Part shown: in pieces, positions 57,890 to 64,000 of the stretch
Layout of the letters: each line of letters starts with the position of its first letter
How positions within the stretch are numbered: position 1 is the first letter of the stretch
Source of the DNA: Ekhidna lutea
GTDB lineage: Bacteria > Bacteroidota > Bacteroidia > Cytophagales > Cyclobacteriaceae
NCBI RefSeq assembly: GCF_900188325.1
Contig: NZ_FZPD01000005.1
Span: forward strand, 186,001-250,000
Direction: 5' to 3'
DNA length: 64,000 nt
The notes under the pieces: generated by a model
The model's database searches: none
Seen by the model: the letters and a program-made list of their open reading frames with translations, nothing else
Told to the model about the DNA's origin: nothing
Translations under genes and position numbers: made by a program

Positions 57890-59764
57890 TTAAGCCAACT
57901 CTTCCCATTTTTCCATTAGTCTCTCAAGCTCTTCTTTCTTCTTATTGTAGTCGATGTTGACCTTTTCGTACTCCTGAGGGTTTTCGTAAACCTGAGGGTC
58001 AGCCATTTGTGTTTCCAGCAACTTAATGTTGCTTTCCAGCGCTTCAATTTCTTTTTCTACATTTTTCAAATCTTTAATAGCTTGCTGTTCCTCTGCATTT
58101 GTTCGCTGCTTAGTGTTTTGCTTTTTCTCTTTGGGCTTGTCTTCCTTCTTTGCTGTTTCTTGCCCTTTATTATTCTTATTCCACCACCATTCAAACTCTT
58201 TGTATGTGCCCGGGTATTCCTTTACCTCTTTATCTTCTATGTACCAGATCTTATTAGCAACCTGCGTGATAAAGTGCCTGTCGTGAGAAACAAGTAAAAG
58301 AGTCCCCTCGTATTGCTGAAGAGCCTGAACCAAAATACTCACCGACATCATGTCCAGATGGTTTGTAGGTTCATCGAGTAGGAGGAAGTTTGCTTCTGAA
58401 ATTAAAGTTTTTGCAAGCGCTACTCTCGATTTCTCACCCCCTGAAAGCACTTTGATTTTCTTAAACACTTCGTCATCGGAAAATAAGAAACAGCCAAGTA
58501 CACTTCTTAGCTCTTGTTCTGTTTTACCTGTTCCTGCCTGCTTTAGCTCCTCTAGCAAATCGTTTTGAACCTGAAGCGATTCCAGTTGATGCTGGGCATA
58601 AAATGAGTTGATTACGTTGTGGCCGGTCTGTACTTTTCCTTCATGCGATTCTGTTCCTGCAATGATTCTTAGCAAGGTAGATTTCCCTTTTCCATTTGCC
58701 CCAATCAAAGCGATCTTATCACCACGTTCTATGCCAATCGAACTGTTTTTGAGGATATCCAGGTCTCCATATGACTTGGATATATTTTCCAATCTTTTCA
58801 CATGTCTTCCTGATTTGGTTTTGAAGTTGAATCGAAAATTCACCTTCATGTTTTCATCAACAACCTCTTCCACCCGGTCCATCTTTTCCAACATTTTCAT
58901 TTTGGACTGAGCCTGACTGGCTTTAGTGGCTTTAGCTTTGAACCGTTCAATGAATCGCTCCGCTTCTTTGATCTTCTTCTGCTGGTTTTCGAATGCATTT
59001 TGCTGAAGTTCATTCCTGAGCTCTTTTTCTTCCTCATAGAAGTCGTAGTTGCCGGAGTACACATGAAGATCAGCTTGCGTGACCTCAACAATCTTATTCA
59101 CCGTTCGATTAAGAAATTCCCTATCGTGAGATACGATGATATAAGCGCCTTCATACGATTGTAAGTAGTTTTCAATCCATTGAATAGAAGGTAAGTCAAG
59201 GTGGTTTGTCGGCTCATCCAGCATCAGTAGGCTTGGTTTCTCCAATAGTAGTTTCGCAAGCATAACACGCATTCTCCATCCTCCGGAGAATTCACTTAAT
59301 GGACGTTGCAGATCGGAAGTCTTAAAACCAATACCTTCCAATATCTCTTCAGCTCTGGACTGCAATGTATATCCTTCATTTGCCTCAAATCTTTCCTGGA
59401 GTTTTGTTAATTTGTCTACCAACTCATCGCGGTAGTTTTCCTCCATTTCCTTTATCACCTTATCGATCTCTTTTTGTATCTTCATTGATTCGGCAAAGGC
59501 TGTCATAGCTACCGATAAGATGGAGTCCTGGGTTTGAAAAGAGAGGAGGTCTTGATTCAAGAACCCAATTGTAGTGTCTTTACTCATCGATATTTTACCA
59601 CCGGATGGCTGGGCGTCATTCACCATCATTTTAAGGAGGGTAGATTTACCGGTTCCATTCAATCCAATCAGTCCAATCTTGTCTTTTGGACCGATGAATA
59701 AAGATGCCTCATCGTATAGCGCCCGGTCCCCCAGGTAGTAAGAAAGATTCGTAATATCGATCAT
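57890..59764 (-). CDS. ABC-F family ATPase
   Basis: This 624-residue protein has two ABC ATPase domains and no membrane segment. Walker A sites are GLNGTGKST and GANGKGKST, signatures are FSGGWRMRVMLAK and LSGGEKSRVALAK, and both Walker B sites read LDEPTNHLD. Between the domains is the linker with many Lys and Glu, and the C-terminus is a coiled coil (KDLKNVEKEIEALESNIKLLE). ABC-F proteins act at the ribosome on stalled or ailing elongation complexes; this type resembles Uup and YkpA. Not a transporter. Confidence 0.93.
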   Translation of the reverse strand: MIDITNLSYYLGDRALYDEASLFIGPKDKIGLIGLNGTGKSTLLKMMVNDAQPSGGKISMSKDTTIGFLNQDLLSFQTQDSILSVAMTAFAESMKIQKEIDKVIKEMEENYRDELVDKLTKLQERFEANEGYTLQSRAEEILEGIGFKTSDLQRPLSEFSGGWRMRVMLAKLLLEKPSLLMLDEPTNHLDLPSIQWIENYLQSYEGAYIIVSHDREFLNRTVNKIVEVTQADLHVYSGNYDFYEEEKELRNELQQNAFENQQKKIKEAERFIERFKAKATKASQAQSKMKMLEKMDRVEEVVDENMKVNFRFNFKTKSGRHVKRLENISKSYGDLDILKNSSIGIERGDKIALIGANGKGKSTLLRIIAGTESHEGKVQTGHNVINSFYAQHQLESLQVQNDLLEELKQAGTGKTEQELRSVLGCFLFSDDEVFKKIKVLSGGEKSRVALAKTLISEANFLLLDEPTNHLDMMSVSILVQALQQYEGTLLLVSHDRHFITQVANKIWYIEDKEVKEYPGTYKEFEWWWNKNNKGQETAKKEDKPKEKKQNTKQRTNAEEQQAIKDLKNVEKEIEALESNIKLLETQMADPQVYENPQEYEKVNIDYNKKKEELERLMEKWEELA

Positions 59765-59822
59765 GCGCGCAAAAGTAATTGCAATGCAAGACAGAGAATG
59801 AAAACAAACAAAAAACTATTGA

Positions 59823-61811
59823 TTAAACAGGTAATGTAACGGTAAAAGTAGCTCCATTTCCTTCTTCACTCTCCAAGGCGATGGTTCCGTTTAATAGTTT
59901 TACAAGCGTTTTTACGATTGATAGCCCTAAACCAGTGGAACTTTCTCCGGCTGTTGGCCTGGCGGATAGGCGTTGGAATTTTTTAAACACTTTGTCTTTG
60001 TCGTTCTCCTTAAAGCCTGGTCCATTGTCTTTGAAAACAAGTGTGAGACTTTCTTCATTTGCATTGATGTTGAAATTTACTTCTCCACCTTTTGGAGTAA
60101 ACTTGATCGCATTTGAAAGTAGATTATCTGTTATTCTTCCTAAGATATTTACATCTGTTGTTACGATTTTTTGTTTTGAAATCAGATGGCTTTTAAGGAC
60201 AATATCTTTTTTTTCAGCTCTTGCATTATACTCCATCTTTTTTTGATCAAAAAAATCCCCAATGTCAATTGACAACAGCTTAACCTCATAATCACCTTGC
60301 TCAAACACTTTCAGTTCAGTCAGGTTCTCAATCATTGCACGACCATCCATTGTCACTTTTTTGATCATCTCATTAAATTGTGCAGACTGTCCTTCCAGGT
60401 CTGTTCCCATCATTTCGCTTATCCCCTGAATGCTTGAAAGGGGAGCTTTTAAGTCATGTGCTACCACAGCCATTAGATGATCTTTTTCTTTGATGGCTTT
60501 TTGCAATTCAGCATTTTTGGTTTCGATGATTTGATTTTTGTCTTTCAGCGCTTTTGTGCGTCGCTCCACCATTTCCTCCAATTCCTTGTTTACTTTTTTT
60601 AGATGATTTGATAACTCCTCTTTCCCTTTCAAAGCGAAGAGATACCTTCCTGATAAAAGAATCATCAGTTGAATAATGTAGATCGTGATTCCTAAATACA
60701 TAAGCTCGAATGAATAGGAAGGGAGGATGTATTGACTGCTGAGCATGTCATGGACGAGTGTAAGGAAGACCGCAGCGTATCCGATGAGTAAAAATCGGGC
60801 TCCATATTTTCTTGCGATAGCTGCCCGAACAAGACATACAAGGAGGAAGACTCCTATGATGATGTTGTAGCCATGAAGCAATGGGACAATTGAATATGTA
60901 ATTCTTGGATGAACTACGATAACAAATAGGACAAGGGCAATGGCAATGATTGCCATAATGTTAATGATCTTAGTAGGATAGAACTTTGGATAAATTTCTC
61001 TAAGAAATAAGGCGTTGGCGGGACCGGTCATAGCAATAGCCAGGTACAATGTTTTCTTTAAGGTAATCCAGGAGGTATCGGGAAAAAGATCCATGATAGT
61101 GAGATCACCTCTGGTAATGATTATTAGTGACAGAGACATGCAAACCAGAGCAAAGTAGATACAGAATTTTTCCCTGGGATTAAGAATGAAGATGGTAAAC
61201 TGAAAAAGACCGCCTATAAGAATACAGCCGAGAATAATGAGTTTTATGGTACGACCTTGTTCATACCTATTAATGATTCTTGTTTCATAATCGATCGTGG
61301 GAGCATACCATAAACCGCCAGTCTTATGTTCAAAATTGCTAATATGAAAAATGAGTGTGATTGTATCTCCCGCCTGAACAGAGAAATCAAATATTTGATA
61401 GTCAATTCTAGGCTCTGCTTTGTTTTTATCTGCGCCTGGATTACCTACCTGTCCGATAAGTTTTTCGTTCGCATAAAGTTTGTAAGCAAGGCTGACCTCT
61501 GAAACTTCTATTGCCAGCGTAGTATCACGTAGGTTTTGTGGATAGATAAACGTACGATAATAGGTTCCAAAACCATAAGCTCCTACTTTACTACCTTCCC
61601 AAAGCACCTCATTCCAAATGCTGGGGACATTAATTGAAATACTTTTAGGTCTTTGACTGATTTCATCATAACTCAAAAAATCATCCATGACCAAATTCCA
61701 TGAACCATCCAGTTCGATTTGCTGGCCATTGAATGCAAGTGGTTGTCCTTGCGAATAGCTAATACCAAGAGCCAGAAATAGTGAGATATACAGTGACGTT
61801 TTAGCGATCAA
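59823..61811 (-). CDS. 7TMR-DISM sensor histidine kinase
   Basis: This 662-residue kinase has a signal peptide (SLYISLFLALGISYSQG) and a periplasmic beta-sandwich (residues about 25-185, with WNLVMDDF and GFGTYYRTFIYP). Seven membrane segments follow at about residues 195-395, then a coiled coil. The HisKA box is MAVVAHDLKAPLSSIQG, and a HATPase domain follows with NLLSNAIKFT, GPGFKEND and GLGLSIVKTLV. This fits the 7TMR-DISM group that senses extracellular ligands. The start is a TTG at 61811, since no ATG precedes the signal peptide. No response regulator is adjacent. A TAGCTTTG box lies 38 bases upstream. Confidence 0.9.
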   Translation of the reverse strand: MIAKTSLYISLFLALGISYSQGQPLAFNGQQIELDGSWNLVMDDFLSYDEISQRPKSISINVPSIWNEVLWEGSKVGAYGFGTYYRTFIYPQNLRDTTLAIEVSEVSLAYKLYANEKLIGQVGNPGADKNKAEPRIDYQIFDFSVQAGDTITLIFHISNFEHKTGGLWYAPTIDYETRIINRYEQGRTIKLIILGCILIGGLFQFTIFILNPREKFCIYFALVCMSLSLIIITRGDLTIMDLFPDTSWITLKKTLYLAIAMTGPANALFLREIYPKFYPTKIINIMAIIAIALVLFVIVVHPRITYSIVPLLHGYNIIIGVFLLVCLVRAAIARKYGARFLLIGYAAVFLTLVHDMLSSQYILPSYSFELMYLGITIYIIQLMILLSGRYLFALKGKEELSNHLKKVNKELEEMVERRTKALKDKNQIIETKNAELQKAIKEKDHLMAVVAHDLKAPLSSIQGISEMMGTDLEGQSAQFNEMIKKVTMDGRAMIENLTELKVFEQGDYEVKLLSIDIGDFFDQKKMEYNARAEKKDIVLKSHLISKQKIVTTDVNILGRITDNLLSNAIKFTPKGGEVNFNINANEESLTLVFKDNGPGFKENDKDKVFKKFQRLSARPTAGESSTGLGLSIVKTLVKLLNGTIALESEEGNGATFTVTLPV

Positions 61812-61951
61812 GTTGAATCTTCAGATTTGAATGAGAAATCTATGTAAACAAAGCTACCTTTTGTAGATTATTCTATTTAACTGCTTAATTCTTCGATTGA
61901 AGCAACAAAAATGATTAATCTCAGATTTCTTAACTTAAAGAAAAAATTATT

Positions 61952-63118
61952 ATGAATAAGGGCTTAATTCTTGTTTTACTGATTTTTGGTATATCATGTT
62001 CATCAAACAATGCCGATTCACCTGTTGAAACGGATGATAAATCCACGGTTGACCTTACATCCAATGAGGGGCTGAATCTGGATCAGGTGGTACTGCCTGA
62101 AGGTTTTGAAATAAGTGTATTTGCAAGGGTCAACAATGCCCGAGCCATGGTTTTAACTGAAAAAGGTACTCTGTTTGTAAGTAACAGAGGAGGAGATAAG
62201 GTTTACGCGTTGAAAGATACTGATGGAGACGGAAAAGCGGATGAACGATATGTTATAGCAAGTGATATGCGGATGCCAAACGGAATTGCATTCAGAGATG
62301 GTTCATTGTTTGTAGCGGAGGTTTCGAAACTCTGGCGCTTTGATGATATCGAAAACAACCTGGATAACCCTCCCAAACCAGTGAAGATTTATGATGATTA
62401 TCCAACCGATGGCCATCATGGATGGAAATACATCGCTTTTGGGCCTGATGGTAAACTCTATGTGCCGGTAGGGGCTCCCTGTAATATTTGCGAAAGTAAA
62501 AATGAAATGTATGCAAGCATCACGCGTTTGGATCCGGATGGCTCGAATAGAGAAGTGTACGCGCATGGTGTTAGAAATACAGTTGGCTTTACCTGGCATC
62601 CGGAAACCGGTGAGATGTGGTTTACGGATAATGGACGCGACTGGCTGGGCAATGATGAACCTCCTTGCGAGCTGAATCGGGTAGCAGAATCAGGTCAGCA
62701 TTTTGGTTATCCTTATTGCCACGGAGGCTACTTCAAAGACCCGGAATTTGGGCATAAAAGACCCTGTGATGATTTTGTGAAACCTGCTCAAAACTTAGGG
62801 CCACACGTTGCGCCGCTCGGATTGAAGTTTTGCACGAGTGACGCTTTCCCATCCGAGTATAAGCATAAGATTTTCATAGCAGAGCATGGCTCATGGAATA
62901 GGGATGCGGAGGTTGGTCACACCGGTCACAAAATCACAATGGTGACCGAAGAGAATGGTGTAGGTGTTTCTTATGAAGATTTTGCAACAGGTTTCCTAAA
63001 CAAAGAAACGAATACCGCATGGGCACGGCCTGTGGACATAGTTTTTGCTGCTGATGGAGCAATGTTGGTATCTGACGACCTTGCCGAGACTATTTTTCGA
63101 ATTGTTTACAACAATTGA
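61952..63118 (+). CDS. L-sorbosone dehydrogenase-like PQQ-type beta-propeller lipoprotein
   Basis: This 388-residue protein has a lipoprotein signal (LLIFGISC) and a six-bladed beta-propeller of the sorbosone dehydrogenase/GDH-type. It shows DTDGDGKADER, GHHGWKYIAFGPDGKLYVPVGAPCNIC, HGVRNTVGFTWHPETGEMWFTDNGRDW and IAEHGSWNR, the usual motifs of this group, which may use PQQ. The substrate is probably a sugar or aldehyde and is not determined. Four Cys in the middle may form disulfides. It precedes an M16 peptidase lipoprotein by 102 bases. Confidence 0.88.
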   Translation: MNKGLILVLLIFGISCSSNNADSPVETDDKSTVDLTSNEGLNLDQVVLPEGFEISVFARVNNARAMVLTEKGTLFVSNRGGDKVYALKDTDGDGKADERYVIASDMRMPNGIAFRDGSLFVAEVSKLWRFDDIENNLDNPPKPVKIYDDYPTDGHHGWKYIAFGPDGKLYVPVGAPCNICESKNEMYASITRLDPDGSNREVYAHGVRNTVGFTWHPETGEMWFTDNGRDWLGNDEPPCELNRVAESGQHFGYPYCHGGYFKDPEFGHKRPCDDFVKPAQNLGPHVAPLGLKFCTSDAFPSEYKHKIFIAEHGSWNRDAEVGHTGHKITMVTEENGVGVSYEDFATGFLNKETNTAWARPVDIVFAADGAMLVSDDLAETIFRIVYNN

Positions 63119-63220
63119 CATCCGTCACCGGCTGTTTTTTCGCCTTTGGTGTAAATGCCATCTTTTTTCCAGATGAAAATCACTTTCTTTCTATTGCAAT
63201 AATTACCTAATAAATACACT

Positions 63221-64000
63221 ATGAAATACAAAAAGCTATTTCTGATGGCAACCTGCCTGGCATGGCTGGCAGGTTGTACACCAACAGAAGAAAAACAAGA
63301 ATCAGCATCATTTCAGGTTCCGGTCGAGTATTATAAGCTCGACAATGGATTGAAGGTGATCCTTTCACAGGATAAAACATCACCCACCGTTGTGATAGCA
63401 GCTTACTACAACATTGGCTTCCGAATTGAGCCAAAAGATCGTACCGGTTTTGCGCACCTTTTTGAGCACATGATGTTTCAAGGTTCTGAAAATCTGGGCA
63501 AAATGGAGTTTATCAAGCTGGTGCAGCAAAATGGAGGGGTTCTAAATGGCTCTACTCGTTTTGATTTTACCAACTATTTTGAGATAGTCCCTGCACACAA
63601 GTTGGAAACCATGCTGTGGGCTGAAGCTGACCGAATGAGAGGGCTTGATATTACGCAAGAAAATTTATCAAATCAGCAAGGCGTAGTAAAGAATGAAGTA
63701 AAGGTAAACGTCTTGAATCAACCCTATGGCGGGTTCCCATGGTTGGATATGCCACAGTACGCTAATGAAAACTGGTATAACGCCCACAACTTTTATGGCG
63801 ACCTGGAAGATTTGGATGCGGCTACATTGGTTGATGTTCAAAATTTCTTTGACACTTATTATGCTCCTAACAATGCTGCGATTTCTGTAGTAGGAGATTT
63901 TGAAATTGAAGATGCCAAAAAATGGATTGAACAATATTTTGGTGACATTCCATCAGCAGAGCTACCGGAATCACCGGACATTTCCGAGAAGCCTCAAACT
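63221..64000 (+). CDS. M16-family metallopeptidase lipoprotein, N-terminal part (cut by window edge)
   Basis: The first 260 residues of an M16 (pitrilysin/insulinase-type) peptidase are present and the frame is open to the last base. A lipoprotein signal ending LAWLAGC starts at the ATG at 63221. The inverted zinc motif is HLFEHMMFQGSENLG (HxxEH), and the expected downstream Glu region is VVKNEVKVNV, about 70 residues later. M16 proteins degrade peptides in the periplasm or outer membrane and often come as two-domain proteins; the rest lies beyond the window. Confidence 0.9.
   Translation, partial: MKYKKLFLMATCLAWLAGCTPTEEKQESASFQVPVEYYKLDNGLKVILSQDKTSPTVVIAAYYNIGFRIEPKDRTGFAHLFEHMMFQGSENLGKMEFIKLVQQNGGVLNGSTRFDFTNYFEIVPAHKLETMLWAEADRMRGLDITQENLSNQQGVVKNEVKVNVLNQPYGGFPWLDMPQYANENWYNAHNFYGDLEDLDAATLVDVQNFFDTYYAPNNAAISVVGDFEIEDAKKWIEQYFGDIPSAELPESPDISEKPQT

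Overview
The window looks like the chromosome of a gliding, marine-type member of the Bacteroidota, most likely order Cytophagales. The evidence is a gldC gene, TonB-dependent receptors with an N-terminal carboxypeptidase-regulatory-like domain, many lipoproteins with LxxC-type lipoboxes, a 7TMR-DISM hybrid-type histidine kinase, DUF3098 beside uppP, few Shine-Dalgarno sequences, and promoters of the Bacteroidota form TTG-N19-22-TAnnTTTG. No insertion sequence, phage, rRNA operon or CRISPR array was seen. The gene content is mostly core metabolism and envelope biology; the unusual material is in the intergenic DNA.

Layout. 1-1614: 3' part of alanine dehydrogenase, a two-gene cluster of tiny unknown proteins, and a repeat-rich gap. 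1615-11079: valS, fumarylacetoacetase, a flavin reductase, a methyltransferase, an Xre/RES toxin-antitoxin pair, an epimerase, cysH, and a pterin pair (PTPS-like synthase overlapping folE). 11174-17199: K+-dependent membrane pyrophosphatase, then the ligase-associated helicase and PdeM with a DUF2147 gene between them. 17290-23691: an ECF sigma/anti-sigma pair and the tightly overlapping run ftsX, DUF3098, uppP, truB, ribF, a degenerate M48 lipoprotein and gldC. 23848-30716: TonB receptor, esterase lipoprotein, two-domain fasciclin lipoprotein, a K+ channel with a C-terminal zinc ribbon, and small proteins.

30729-31487 holds tRNA-Arg(UCG) and 37084-37433 holds tRNA-Cys(GCA). Each is followed by a copy of the same small structured repeat module and then by a second copy of the 3' end of that tRNA. 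This tRNA-linked module is the most novel item in the window. Between the two loci lie sucC, a LolD-like ATPase, an EamA transporter, yebC and gapA. 37444-44729: rpsA with a long charged extension and a structured leader, amidohydrolase, murB, GNAT, DUF819. 44828-64000: S9 peptidase, an OmpR/histidine-kinase pair next to an outer-membrane barrel, PhoD-like phosphatase, dCMP deaminase, amidohydrolase, YitT, a normal M48 lipoprotein, ABC-F ATPase, 7TMR-DISM kinase, a sorbosone-dehydrogenase-like lipoprotein and the start of an M16 peptidase lipoprotein.

Genes that plausibly work together are: fumarylacetoacetase with the pterin pair (phenylalanine/tyrosine breakdown using a pterin cofactor), helicase with PdeM (DNA damage response), ftsX/uppP/murB (envelope and division), the two-component system with its neighbouring barrel, and the toxin-antitoxin pair with its own operator repeats. 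All family assignments come from reading motifs; no database search was run.
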